Shown here: positions 19,423-30,300 of the stretch, in pieces
Layout of the letters: the number at the start of each line of letters is the position of its first letter
Numbering within the stretch: position 1 is the first letter of the stretch
DNA from: BS750m-G69 sp964441235
GTDB lineage: Bacteria > Fidelibacterota > UBA2242
Length of the DNA: 64,000 nt
Direction: 5' to 3'
NCBI GenBank assembly: GCA_964441235.1
Contig: CAYTUQ010000001.1
Coordinates: forward strand, 1-64,000
Program-made: the position numbers and the translations under genes
The notes under the pieces: model-generated
The model's input: only the letters and a program-made list of their open reading frames with translations
What the model was told of the DNA's origin: nothing
Database searches by the model: none

Positions 19423-21498
19423 CTATTTTTTATAAAAAAGCATATTTTCTGGCACGGCTTGTTTCTCCAATCCCTGCTCTTTTATTAATACTCTCAAATC
19501 ATCCCTGCCTGTCTTCTCAAAAAATGTCATGCGGATGGGGTGATAGCCTTTTTCCAGCGGGATAAGGCCCTGTTCTTCATGTAAACTGTGAAGACCATCA
19601 TTATCCACAACCAGTTCCTCACCGATAAAAAGTTGACTACCATCATCAGAATCAGTGTAAAAAGCATAGACCCCGCTTTGCGGTATGTAAATATAACCTT
19701 CATAACTGAATCCGAAATACTCCACCTGGTTGCGGGGTGAAAAGTCAAAATTTGTGATCACGCCTTCTTTGACTGGATTTAGCTTTTTGAAATCGGGCAG
19801 ATTATCCCATTCTCCTTCGTAATAGGCATATTTAAGTCCAGGTACCAAACCTTTGGTTTCTGTTGCTGGACGAGGATTGACTTTTGTAAAGACTTGTTTC
19901 ACGGCAGCGCTGACTGGTTTACCGTCTCTGAAACATCTGGCAGAGAGAACTGTGGTTTTAGTCAGACGAATCGGTTCCTGCATAGGTGGTGAGTTCACAG
20001 AAGGTGTACTGCCATCCAGTGTATAAAGCATATTAACATTTTCCCTGTCTGAATTAACTGTTACTTCAATTTCATCTATGAAGATGTTGAAATCAGCCGT
20101 AATTTCTGGAGGATCATTGATATCTGGTTTCCCTTTAATATCCAGTACCACCACACTGTTGATAGTATCAGGAGCTATTTCCGGGACTGCCACAATAAGG
20201 GCATCTTCTGAACGGTGTACTTCTAACAAGTGCATAGCAGGATCAGCTAGTAAATAAGCCTGCCTTGCCTGATTAAAAATCCCCGGAACAACAAGCTTAC
20301 CGTCTTCAGGCCAGTCAAAAACATGGAGATATAAACGTGTTCCTCCTTTTATGGATTTCTTTGTAAATCTGCCCCATTTCAGATTTTTAAACGGGCTGGC
20401 TTTTGTACCATAAATAGATTCACCGTTAATTTTCATCCATTTTCCCATTGCTCTGAGACGATCGATACTTGGCTGGGGAATCAAACCCTCGGCAGTCGGG
20501 CCTACGTTTAGCAGAAAATTACCGCCTTTGGAAGCGATATCCGCTAGCATCTGTAGTAGATCTTCAGTCGATTTCCAGTTGTGATCGTGTTTGTTATAAC
20601 CCCAGTGATTGTTCATGGTCATGCAAGCTTCCCAATCAACACCGGGCAAACCAGTAGTGGGGATTTGCTGTTCGGGTGTGCCAAAATCACCCGCAAATTC
20701 ATCTTCTTTGGAAAAACCTTCCATGCCCGATCTGCCGGCGCCAACGCGGTTATTAATGATGATACTCGGTTGAAGTCCTCGAACATATTTATAAAGATCC
20801 TGTCCATATTCCCGATTCCAGGTTGATTCCCATTCTCCATCAAACCACAGAACTCCGATCTCTCCATAATTTGTGACCAATTCCTTCAATTGATTTTTCA
20901 TGTATTGGACATATCGATTGAAATCTGAGTGTTCTGCGGAGCGATCTTTTTCCCACTCCCGACGTGGTAAGTAATCGGGATGATGCCAGTCCATAATCGA
21001 GTGATACCAGCAGATTTTAACACCCTGTTTATGACAGGTTTCAGCTAATTCTTTCAAAATATCCCGTCTGAAGGGTGTGGACATCACATCAAAATCGGTA
21101 TGTTTAGAATCAAACAGGCAAAATCCATCATGATGCTTTGAGGTTATAACAATGTATTTCATTCCTGCTTCTTTGGCAATAGTAACCCATTCCTCGGCGT
21201 TAAATCTAACAGGATTGAATTGATCAACAAGCTTGTCGTACGTTTCCAAGGGGATGCGAGCAGTGGTGCGAATCCATTCGGCGTGATTGGTCTCGCCATT
21301 CCATTCTCCAGCAGGAATAGCATAAATCCCCCAGTGAATAAACATACCAAAGCGAGCTTCTCGCCACCACTTCATTCGAGCATCTCCTGCATTTTTTATT
21401 TCACCAGATATCGAGTTACTTAATTGGCAAATGATGAAAATTAAGATAACGAGATTATAAATGAATGCTCTGGTAATTGGCATGAGTTTTTTGTTCAT
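19423..21498 (-). CDS. GH29 alpha-L-fucosidase with chitobiase-like and PA14 domains
   Basis: The 691-residue protein has a signal peptide (to about residue 30) and then a GH29 catalytic domain. It begins WWREARFGMFIHWGIYAIP, includes TSKHHDGFCLFDS, and has the nucleophile motif VLWFDGEW with candidate Asp220. Residues ~470-545 match a chitobiase/hexosaminidase C-terminal-like fold (YTLDGSTPSVNSPP). The C-terminus (~555-690) is a PA14 domain (FYTDSDDGSQLFIGEELVVDNDG) that could bind glycan. It would release alpha-linked L-fucose outside the cell or in the periplasm. The neighbouring DUF4838 and esterase genes are on the same strand. Linkage specificity cannot be told from sequence. Confidence 0.92.
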   Translation of the reverse strand: MNKKLMPITRAFIYNLVILIFIICQLSNSISGEIKNAGDARMKWWREARFGMFIHWGIYAIPAGEWNGETNHAEWIRTTARIPLETYDKLVDQFNPVRFNAEEWVTIAKEAGMKYIVITSKHHDGFCLFDSKHTDFDVMSTPFRRDILKELAETCHKQGVKICWYHSIMDWHHPDYLPRREWEKDRSAEHSDFNRYVQYMKNQLKELVTNYGEIGVLWFDGEWESTWNREYGQDLYKYVRGLQPSIIINNRVGAGRSGMEGFSKEDEFAGDFGTPEQQIPTTGLPGVDWEACMTMNNHWGYNKHDHNWKSTEDLLQMLADIASKGGNFLLNVGPTAEGLIPQPSIDRLRAMGKWMKINGESIYGTKASPFKNLKWGRFTKKSIKGGTRLYLHVFDWPEDGKLVVPGIFNQARQAYLLADPAMHLLEVHRSEDALIVAVPEIAPDTINSVVVLDIKGKPDINDPPEITADFNIFIDEIEVTVNSDRENVNMLYTLDGSTPSVNSPPMQEPIRLTKTTVLSARCFRDGKPVSAAVKQVFTKVNPRPATETKGLVPGLKYAYYEGEWDNLPDFKKLNPVKEGVITNFDFSPRNQVEYFGFSYEGYIYIPQSGVYAFYTDSDDGSQLFIGEELVVDNDGLHSLHEEQGLIPLEKGYHPIRMTFFEKTGRDDLRVLIKEQGLEKQAVPENMLFYKK

Positions 21499-21520
21499 TT
21501 TTGCCTCCTATCACTACCTT

Positions 21521-22341
21521 TCATAAAATATTTAAAACTACCCTGTGAACACTCCATTTTCCATATTTTTGTAATAACATCTTTTTCGTTTTTATACCGG
21601 CTTCTGATTTTATTTTGCAGATATAAATGCCCGTCAAAACCTATTTATCACTTTCATTCGTCCCATCCCAAACCACTTGATGGGAACCAGTGGGCATATC
21701 TTTATCAACTAACGTTTTGATCTTTTGACCGAGAATATTGTAAACCGCTATTTTTACCTCTCCTGACGGAACGGTGTATGAAATAGTTGGTGTCGGCAAG
21801 CGCCGTAACATCGCCCTGCACTTCTTCCCAAACACATACGAATTTGGGTTCGCCCTCGGAACTAAACCATTTGTACATCTCTCCAGCCATGGGATAATGA
21901 CATTCCACCATTAGTGCATGCGTTTTTGTTATATCATTCCAGTAAGGAAGCTGGGGTTTGGGATGCTCAGTACCGTCATAGAATACACCATTGGTGTCGC
22001 CGCTTAATTTGGCTAACGCTTGTGCATGCATATTATCACCATACCCATAGAAACGGCTGCCAACACCATAGTAGATATAAATCGGCGTGTCGTTATGACC
22101 ACCATCCACGTACACGACGCCCGGTTGGATATCAGCCCAAGGTTCTTGTGAAGGAATCGCAATTTTTATCCCACTATTTACTCCGGCATACATCACCTGT
22201 CAGCCAGTATCTGTTTCCGTGCACCAGGTTTTTCTGAAAGTCCATCCCGGTTGTGTCAACAATGACAGGATCGGACGCTAAGAGACTACCGCTTAAAATT
22301 AAAATGATTAAAAATGTTAATATAGGAGTATTTTTTCTCAC
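21521..22341 (-). pseudogene. Shrunken paralogue of the T9SS protein at 46137-48143
   Basis: Starting from a GTG at 22341 with AAGGAG upstream, the reading gives a signal peptide and DPVIVDTTGMDFQ. It then changes frame into KTWCTETDTG, a TGA in place of Tyr, and QVMYAGVNSG. Segments such as IPSQEPWADIQPGVVYVDGG, GVFYDGTEHPKPQL and VCVWEEVQGDVTALAD match the 668-residue protein at 46137-48143. The long stretches between them are missing. The C-terminal sorting domain (SYTVPSGEVKIAVYNILGQK) is also present but broken by TAG, and ends in KKMLLQK. At least two frame changes, two stops and several internal deletions reduce a ~2-kb gene to ~820 bases. Confidence 0.85.
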
Positions 22342-22371
22342 TTTATTACTCCTTGTTTTGATTATTTAATA

Positions 22372-24672
22372 TTATCGAACCACCAACATTTTCCGAGATG
22401 CCACTCCATGATCCGTTTTAATATTACACACGTAAACTCCCGAAGAGACCAATTGATTAAACTCATTTCTTCCATTCCAGTTAATACTAAATTGTCCCGC
22501 ATATTTAGTTCCATTGACTAATGTTTTTACTTTCTGACCTAATAAATTGTATATAGTTATCTCTACTTTTGTTTTTTGCGGAAGTTGGTAAGTAATCGTG
22601 GTCTCACCCTTTTGGGGATTCATTGGATTCGGATAGTTTTGCAAGACATAAACTTTGGGAATTTCCGGATCATATACCGAATATAAGTTTACAGATCCGA
22701 CAATATGCTGAAGCGTGTGAAGGGAACTTGTATTGTCAAAAACGCAATACCAGTCTGATTTGTCATTAAACTCAAATCCGATAGAGCTGGAATCGGTTTG
22801 ATATAAAGAATGAAATCCCTGAAATTCCTGCCCTTCAATTATGTTTTGATAATTTATTTCGTCCGTCATAAAGTAATTTATCCTTCCACCTGCTTTTTTA
22901 ATAAATTGGTAAGCATTTCTTCTCATATCATCAAAAAGGTCTATTCCACGAATGATTTGGTATGGCGTTTTGAAATCTACTTCCAGATAATAACGATTGT
23001 CATTGAATTGGGGTACAGGGATTTCTTCCCAACTTTGTACAGGTTTGTTCGCTTGTACAGAAAGGGAGACTGAATATTCCTCGCCAGCCTTGCTTTTGCT
23101 GACAACTCTTAATAGATTATCAGAGCCGCCTGATGGTACATTGCCATAATCACATTGCAATTTTGCATAATATTTTCGATCCGTGCCTACAATAAAAGTA
23201 ACTTTACCGTCGCTATCCGTGACGCTATACATGTCAAACCATAAACTCCCATCCAACCCTGTGGTGTACAACACAATCCTGGCGCCATCAATGGGATTAC
23301 CTTTATTATCCAATGCATAAATATGCAGGGTAGACTGTTCCCGGGTATACCGCTGCGTCACTGAAATTAAGTAACCATCACTCCGCCAGCGGAACACCGT
23401 GCCAAATTTTTTATTCCAGCTACCACCCAGATACATATACGGATCGTCAATAACATCATCCCAATGAATCCACTTTTCATCCCAGAATTCATTCCACACA
23501 TGATCGGTGGAGTAGGATGCCACATTAGCAGTGGGAATAAGCGCTGCCCGGGCAATTGCCACCCGCATATCGCCATATTCACCGCATCGTCCGATATGTT
23601 TGCGGTAAATCCGTACCGGCTGATGCGGCCGTTCCTGATTGGAAGTGAATATCATGCTCCTGCCCAGCCAGCGGCTCAATATATTTACAGCAGGATCAAA
23701 ACCCATATTCAGCGATCCGGCGAATTGATTCCACACGACTTTGCATCCTTTCAACAAGTCCTTTAAGCGGGAATAACCCAGATCGTAATGATTAAACAGA
23801 AAGTCCCGCCAGAAATAGCCATGCTCGGCCGTGGTAATGTTGTTATTATGAGAGTAATTGTCTTCCACAATATCCGGATCGATATACGCCGGAATTTCAT
23901 CCGAAATCTTCGGATGAACAATATACCAGTAATAAATATCTCTCGGGACTTCGACCTCCAACGTGTCAATATATATCGCTTTACGATATTTTGTTGTTGA
24001 ATAGTAATTCGGATCGCTTTGAGAAGAACCGTAATCAATCACCTCGACATAATCTAAAAATTGATCATTCTGATAAATCAGTTCTGCATTATCGTTAAGC
24101 AATTGAACCGACGCATACGACGACATTAAATATTGTGGTGATAAATGGGCAATGCAGAATGCGATTTCATCAATATACGGATCCTGGGCATCGAGTATTG
24201 CGTTTGCCCACTTTTCTTGATATTGGGGTTCTAGAACTGAAAAAACGTTCATCAAGTCATTTCCCATCCATTGCGGCGCTTTATGAATAGCTGCCTGAAC
24301 AGTCTCGGAAAATGGGTTACCAAAATCGGGATAAATAAAATTCAATGATTTATTTTGATAATCAAATTGAATGGAAAAATATTCGCCAGCAGGAATATAA
24401 ATGTCCATTTCATTTGTTTCATGCAAAGCGGCATCAACATGATAAGGTTTTTGAAGTACCAGTTTTTCTAACTGCAATGGGGGTACGTAGACCGGCGCAT
24501 CACCGACTGAGACTAATCCTTCTTCTTTAATAAATCGATGCGTACATCCTCTTACTTTCTGATTTTCATTCCTGAATTGATGTGCGGAAGTATCATTTGC
24601 CATTGCAGATTGAAGCAAAAGAATAAAAGATATAACAGTAAGAAATAAGGTAAATTTAATTCTTTTTTGCAT
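22372..24672 (-). CDS. Transglutaminase-like protein with T9SS C-terminal sorting domain
   Basis: The 766-residue protein has a signal peptide (residues 1-25). A transglutaminase/protease-like core carries a candidate triad of Cys ~361 (GRCGEYGD), His ~391 (TDHVWNEFW) and Asp ~407 (HWDDVIDDP). A carboxypeptidase-regulatory or Ig-like domain follows (HIYALDNKGNPIDGARIVLY). The C-terminus is a T9SS type A sorting domain (LQNYPNPMNP, YNLLGQKVKTLV, ending RKMLVVR). It should be exported to the cell surface. Transglutaminase-like folds act as proteases, peptide cross-linkers or amidases. In a fucosidase/sialidase locus a role on the peptide part of glycoproteins is plausible but only inferred. Confidence 0.85.
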   Translation of the reverse strand: MQKRIKFTLFLTVISFILLLQSAMANDTSAHQFRNENQKVRGCTHRFIKEEGLVSVGDAPVYVPPLQLEKLVLQKPYHVDAALHETNEMDIYIPAGEYFSIQFDYQNKSLNFIYPDFGNPFSETVQAAIHKAPQWMGNDLMNVFSVLEPQYQEKWANAILDAQDPYIDEIAFCIAHLSPQYLMSSYASVQLLNDNAELIYQNDQFLDYVEVIDYGSSQSDPNYYSTTKYRKAIYIDTLEVEVPRDIYYWYIVHPKISDEIPAYIDPDIVEDNYSHNNNITTAEHGYFWRDFLFNHYDLGYSRLKDLLKGCKVVWNQFAGSLNMGFDPAVNILSRWLGRSMIFTSNQERPHQPVRIYRKHIGRCGEYGDMRVAIARAALIPTANVASYSTDHVWNEFWDEKWIHWDDVIDDPYMYLGGSWNKKFGTVFRWRSDGYLISVTQRYTREQSTLHIYALDNKGNPIDGARIVLYTTGLDGSLWFDMYSVTDSDGKVTFIVGTDRKYYAKLQCDYGNVPSGGSDNLLRVVSKSKAGEEYSVSLSVQANKPVQSWEEIPVPQFNDNRYYLEVDFKTPYQIIRGIDLFDDMRRNAYQFIKKAGGRINYFMTDEINYQNIIEGQEFQGFHSLYQTDSSSIGFEFNDKSDWYCVFDNTSSLHTLQHIVGSVNLYSVYDPEIPKVYVLQNYPNPMNPQKGETTITYQLPQKTKVEITIYNLLGQKVKTLVNGTKYAGQFSINWNGRNEFNQLVSSGVYVCNIKTDHGVASRKMLVVR

Positions 24673-24703
24673 AATAAATTCCTATTTCTGGAACAGCATC
24701 TTT

Positions 24704-26773
24704 TTAGTGCTTTTTCACGTCCATTTCAGGCATTTGTTCTTCCAACCATTTCAAATTGAATTGATAATGCAAAGCACTCGAGATTAAATGAATCATTCCA
24801 TCCGGCGCCTGTTTTGCCACGAGATAACCTTTCGGCTCTGCATTCGTGGCATTCATAATAAATTCATCGGTCCAGGCGCCCCCATTCAGCATATTACTTT
24901 CACCAAAGTTCGAGATGAGTTTTTTGATAGGCCAGGTTTGTCCATCATCATACGATAAAGCAGCAAACAGTCCATGGCGATAGACATTTCGCCCTACCTG
25001 GTTGGTGATGGCTAAATCTTCATAATCAACACTGCCAGTAAATGACACCATTAACAGCGGTCCCTCCTGAAGACGCAGTAATGCCAATCGCTGACCTCCG
25101 CTAATTGGTGGAAACTCACTGGCTGAATAAGTCCAGGATTGTCCCATGTCCGTGGAAATACTTTGAGGCATCTTGCCATTAATGTCATTTCCTCTTGCCA
25201 AAGCCATTAGATTACCGTTGTTCAATTCAACCACACCGGCGTGAATCCCTGCGATCCACGCACCTGATTCGCCCTCTTGGAACGTGGGCTTCGGTCGTGT
25301 TGGACATGGAATAAACCAATTTGATCCATCAAGATCTAATAGGTGGATAACTGAGCCGCCATTACTTCCAGTAACCGCATCGCAAGGTACTAATATCTGG
25401 TTGTTTGAGGTTATGAACCCACCGGCAATTACCTGATTTCTGAGACCGTACTCAGGATTCAATATTTGTGCGTTCGACCAGGTTACTCCATTATCTGTAC
25501 TGGTCCGCATAATCAAGATTAATTTGCCCCAGGTGGCATCGCTGCTCAATCCATTGAAATGATACAAGGTATTCTCGCCATCCCAGAGCAAATCTGATGC
25601 GTGATCATTGCGATCTGGACCATCCCAAAAGAGGCTGGCTTCATCCCAATCATCAGCACCTTTTCTTAACCTACTGGCGGCAATAGCCAATTCTCGCCCG
25701 GATTCCGCTTTCGTCGTATACCAGATAGCTAACAGATCCCCATTAGGGCAAACCGTAAGAGCCGGACAATGATTGTGATCAATGAATAGATGTCCATTCG
25801 ATGCTGGCGATATCTTCACAAATGTTTTCGGTCCAATAAATAATGCCGAATCCGTTTTGCTGCCAATTTGCCAATCATATCTCTCCTGACTGACATCCCT
25901 CGCCCAAAGTGACGTTTCTGAGCGTGTCAATGGTTCTGTTGCGGGCATTTCAGCACACACAACCCGAAATCCAATTAAAGGATGACGTTCATGTGGAAGG
26001 GCGCCGCTACGATTAGCTGACCTTAAGTAATAGACTTCCGTACTGTGGCTGCCACTTCTTGTAATTTTGAAATCACCAGTAGCATAACCGATTGGGGCAG
26101 TTTGCTCACCTTCCTGATAAGGTCCATACCAGTCCAGGCACCACTCTTCCACGTTACCGTGCATATCGTACAATCCCCAAGCATTTGGCGGTGTGGTGGC
26201 CACTTTAATAGAAACTTGCTCAAAGTTCCATATTTCACGTTGGTTTTTGTGATATATCTGAGGCAGTTGATTGCCGGTATAATATTTTGTATTTGTCCCA
26301 GCACGACAGGCATATTCCCATTCAGCCTCAGTCGGCAGATGGTAAGGCTTTCCTTCTTTTTGGGATAGCCATTCACAAAAAGCAACTGCTTCGTCCCAGG
26401 TTAAAAATATCACTGCTTCATCATCTTCTTGCGATAAGCCATATTTACTGCGATATTGGCTATGATCAGAATCGAAAGCTTCGTATTGAATATTGGTTAT
26501 CTCAGTAGCTGAAATGAAAAATGAATCTGGGATTATAACGCTATGTACAGGTCTTTCATCAAAATCACCTTCATTTTCCTGACTCATCAGAAATGCGCCT
26601 GCTGGAATTTTTATCATTTCCACTTCCAGTGAATTTGTGAACGATAAGCGATTGATCTGGCAAATTGCCGCATATGATAAATAAAAAAATCCAATGAAGA
26701 GGGAAAAAATAATTGACTTCTTTAATAACAAATCCTTTTTATTCAACGGTTTTACCTTTTGCAAAATGATCAA
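24704..26773 (-). CDS. Fusion of an FGE/sulfatase-modifying-like domain and a sialidase-like beta-propeller
   Basis: The 689-residue protein has a signal segment (~18-40), then an FGE-sulfatase-type domain (~50-275) and a BNR/sialidase-like propeller (~300-680). The first carries MIKIPAGAFLMSQENEGDFDERPVH, LPTEAEWEYACRAGT, GLYDMHGNVEEWC and GFRVVCAE. In the propeller, HNHCPALTVCPNGDLLAIWY and repeated STDxGxxW-type segments (STDNGVTWSNAQ, STDMGQSWTYSA, SYDDGQTWPIK) resemble Asp-boxes. The Cys pair used by true formylglycine-generating enzymes is missing; YYLRSANRSGALPHERH is at that place. The first domain is therefore probably a ligand-binding relative. The propeller may be an exo-sialidase or another glycosidase. 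Confidence 0.85.
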   Translation of the reverse strand: MIILQKVKPLNKKDLLLKKSIIFSLFIGFFYLSYAAICQINRLSFTNSLEVEMIKIPAGAFLMSQENEGDFDERPVHSVIIPDSFFISATEITNIQYEAFDSDHSQYRSKYGLSQEDDEAVIFLTWDEAVAFCEWLSQKEGKPYHLPTEAEWEYACRAGTNTKYYTGNQLPQIYHKNQREIWNFEQVSIKVATTPPNAWGLYDMHGNVEEWCLDWYGPYQEGEQTAPIGYATGDFKITRSGSHSTEVYYLRSANRSGALPHERHPLIGFRVVCAEMPATEPLTRSETSLWARDVSQERYDWQIGSKTDSALFIGPKTFVKISPASNGHLFIDHNHCPALTVCPNGDLLAIWYTTKAESGRELAIAASRLRKGADDWDEASLFWDGPDRNDHASDLLWDGENTLYHFNGLSSDATWGKLILIMRTSTDNGVTWSNAQILNPEYGLRNQVIAGGFITSNNQILVPCDAVTGSNGGSVIHLLDLDGSNWFIPCPTRPKPTFQEGESGAWIAGIHAGVVELNNGNLMALARGNDINGKMPQSISTDMGQSWTYSASEFPPISGGQRLALLRLQEGPLLMVSFTGSVDYEDLAITNQVGRNVYRHGLFAALSYDDGQTWPIKKLISNFGESNMLNGGAWTDEFIMNATNAEPKGYLVAKQAPDGMIHLISSALHYQFNLKWLEEQMPEMDVKKH

Positions 26774-26806
26774 ATTGAATCCCGAATAAGGTACACTAAG
26801 ATCAGT

Positions 26807-27000
26807 TTAAACATCCCGACTTATTTCATCAGTTCTCATCTCATAACCGTATGATCCGCAGCTACAATCTTCCTCTCTGGTTTCGTATATAGTTGGAAAT
26901 TTGTCATCGCCATTAATGTAGAATTTGCTCTCCCCTCCGCGCCACCAGCCCGTATTATTGGCGCCATGTGCCATATATGTGCACCCAGATAATGACATAT
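26807..27000 (-). pseudogene. DUF2961 (GH172-type) fragment
   Basis: About 63 codons read NNTGWWRGGESKFYINGDDKFPTIYETREEDC, close to the DUF2961/GH172 core where a G-E-x-K-F-Y-x-D-G-D segment precedes P-T-I-x-G-T-G-T-E-D-Y. Here the GTGTEDY part is altered to ETREEDC. Both ends of the gene are gone. It is a leftover glycosidase-like gene, consistent with the locus once coding for more enzymes. Confidence 0.65.
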
Positions 27001-27118
27001 CCCCTCACCGAAAGTGGATACTTCTTAATAAGACCTGAAAGGTTTTTAACCTGATTAATTCACGAGCTTGTCTCATAGAGATCACTTTTTGATAAATTAA
27101 TCACCCTACGGCCGCATT

Positions 27119-27167
27119 TCCGGCAACTGCCGGACTGCGTGGTTAACCCTGCCGATAGGCGGCAGTC
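27119..27167. repeat. GC-rich palindrome cluster
   Basis: TCCGGCA-AC-TGCCGGA (27119-27134) is a perfect hairpin and is followed by CTGCCG-ATAGG-CGGCAG (27149-27165). GACTGC (27133-27138) can also pair with GCAGTC (27162-27167). Similar palindromes occur at 35066-35079 and 53130-53145. Surrounding bases 27000-27325 hold no gene, so this looks like a dispersed intergenic repeat that may also act as a terminator after upstream transcription. Confidence 0.55.
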
Positions 27168-27325
27168 TGTGGATTATTCATCAGTGGATTATAAACAATT
27201 TCTGTAAGTAGATATTCTTTTTTTTCAAAGGGATTCCTTCAGAACACTTAATCACTTTTTTCTTTTTTACTTGTGAATAATCCAGGTTAAAACCTTCCAG
27301 GTTTCAAAAACTGGAAATTTATAGC

Positions 27326-30300
27326 TTATTTTATCACTGCAAATTTGCCGATCTTCACATCCCCCGTCACTTTGGACTCAACATGATAGATATAATATCC
27401 AGCCGCAATCTCCAATCCCTCCTTACTGCGCAAATCCCAATGCACCGTGCCGTTTGCTTCCGAATTCAAATCCCAAAAATTCTCCCTATTCTCAACTGCA
27501 TTGTCCACATCAATCTCATCTACCAATACACCGCTTAAAGTAAATATCCTGATCTTACTTTGCGCCGGTATATGAGTAAACATCAATTGTCGCCGTTGAT
27601 TGCGCTCCCAGTTCGCGACCGCCGGCTCCATCGTATTTGTCACCACATATGGATTCGGTACCACACGAATCTTTTCCATATCTTTCTTTAACTTCGATTC
27701 ATCAAGTTCTTCATCCAAACCGGTAATAGTAAACATTAAAGAATCCGTGTGATGGAATGCTCGTTTAAAATCCAGGCGATACGCATCATTGGCTCTCGGC
27801 ATCTCGTTTTCGTTATGGACATCTATGAAATCGATCGAAAATATCGTACCACACCAGAGCGTGTAACCTGTACGTGAATCAACTCTTGAATCTCCTACTA
27901 ATATGTAATCCGATTCCCTATCGTACTTTCCGTTTCTATTCACATCGTAAACGACCATATCCATCAAAGGATGATTGCCCGTCGAATCGACAAACGATTT
28001 GTTTAGAATATAAAAATTAAATGCCTGATCCAGCAGTATGTCTTGCCTTGGCACATAATTTAACCACTGATCCCTAATCTTGGTGAGAATAAGATTGGTA
28101 CGGGTTGTATAAGCCGCATCATCGTCCGTCCAGATGATCTCATAATGCCACGGAAAAAATCGCCAATTCTGCCGAAAAGGATTAAACCTCTCCCCGCGAA
28201 TTTGAGCCAGTTGAATATTTATCAGGGATTTACCGACAACCCAACCCGAATTATCTCTATCTAATATGGGAAACACGGTCGGCATTCTAAAGCGAAGCCG
28301 AAGTCCGTCAAAAAGTTCCGTAACAACTTCACGTTCTGACGTCAAATGATAATAACCATGGTATTCTTCGACGGTGGTAGAATCAAAATTGGAACCTCCC
28401 AGATCATATTGCGTCTCACGATAGACCAGGGAATCGCCCAACGTAACATCATACACCAATATTTCATCGTTAATAAATAAGACATCATAAGGGCTCCGCA
28501 GACGAGCACTTGTTTGAACATAACCTAACTCGTTTACATGGAACTTGACTTTGTAGGTGTGCCCCTTTTTCGCACGATCGCGATCAAATATTTGGGCTTC
28601 GAATGGCAGCTTCTTCGCCGTAGGCGTGGTCGCCTCCATATCTATGTTGACTGCTTGATCAGGATAACCCGCGGCAAACTGATGCGGCTTCACCACCGCC
28701 ACGTTCTTCGATATCCGGCGGATATTCTCATTCTCGTCTATTTCCAGGACAAACATGTTTTCCGACGGCGATATGCCCCCACTCACATCTGGCAATCCAT
28801 AATCATAAGCAACCAGAACATAATAATAGGTGCGGCCATTCTGAACCGTATTATCGATAAATGAATGCGTAATGCCTCTGTCATCACCAAGATAATATTC
28901 GATACCGTTAATTTCACCATAATCGGCAAAGCCGTATTTGTCATCTATCAAATCGCATTGAAAAATTGGCTTGCGCAGCGTTGGAGTCCCGTAGCCGTCT
29001 GTAATGAACATCGGGTCGGCCATGTACGGGTCGGTGGAACGGTAAAGTTTGTATCCTTCGAAGTCATTTATATTTTTGGCAAAGGCGTCACGGGTCAATT
29101 TATCCGAATCATCATCCCAGCTCAGGTATACCTTTCCGTCGGCTGGAGTAGCTGTCAATGTGGGCATAATCGGTGGCTGGGCAAAACGATAATCCGTCTC
29201 GTAAATCAATTGAACCACTTCCTTCAAGCGGAACAGCGCCGGCGCACTGTGCTCGTCGGAGTTTAAACCGGCAAGCACTTCATAGGAGTGCAGCTCAGAC
29301 ATGGAAATCCGTTCGGTTAAGCCACGACCTAATGGAAAAAGACCGGAAGCAAACTGTTCAATAAAATTCATCGGTTCCATTTGCGCTTCGTCAAAAATGC
29401 CTTCATTATTAAAATGAAAAATAACTTCATCATTCATAATACTTTGCCCATCTGCATCCCAATCCTTACAATATCGGAAAGAGGTAAGACCCAGCATATC
29501 CGATTCACTGACATCTGTTTCGGCAAAATTGGGTTCTGCTATTCCTTCAACTCGATCCGGACGGTGATTACATTCCGTTCCATCAGCATCTGGTCCGTCG
29601 TAATTCAGGTCCAAAGGACCCACACCGTCCAAACCCACATCGTCACCAATATCTTCTCCAGGGTCATATTTGCCATTATTATTGGCATCATTCCAGTCCT
29701 GCCAATCCTGATCCTCATCCGCATTCCAGTGTTCTTTCAGCTCCGATTCTTTGAGATGATAAAAAGACAAAAATTTGTCCAGATCCTGAATGCCATCATA
29801 CGGACCGATTTTTTGTTTCGCATCGTTGTTCCTGGCTTCGTCCACCAGACCATCATCATCATTATCAATAACATCATCAGGTATTCCCGGACTTTCTAAA
29901 TAAGCCAGTCCATAGATGCCCGGTTCCTTGCCGCCGCCACGCGGAATGCCGTCCACGTCCCAGGCATAACACATATTTAAATCTTCATTATAATAGGCAA
30001 TATCATCTGAAGGGGGATCTACACAGCATTCGCCGCCAACGGCGTTGTCCGTATAGATTCCAAAATACATTTCCGGTAAATCGTAATCTGAAATATTGGC
30101 AATCCCATATTCCCAGAAGATAGCATCCTGTGCTGAGGGATTACTCCACTGAAAGCCCCTGGCTTGGACGCGAATACCGATGCCTCCCCAGGGCAGTCCT
30201 TTCTGAATAGTCACGTCCGGTCTTTTATCACCGATGAATACCCCGGGCCGAGGATAGTATTTTACTCTGTCTTCCGGACCCAAATATTCCTGATCCTGAG

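Noticed and set aside
24704..26773. Active formylglycine-generating enzyme
   Set aside because: The catalytic Cys pair is absent and no sulfatase gene was recognised.
28865..29899. Plus-strand reading frames inside the giant T9SS gene
   Set aside because: They are antisense shadows of a clearly coding minus-strand gene.
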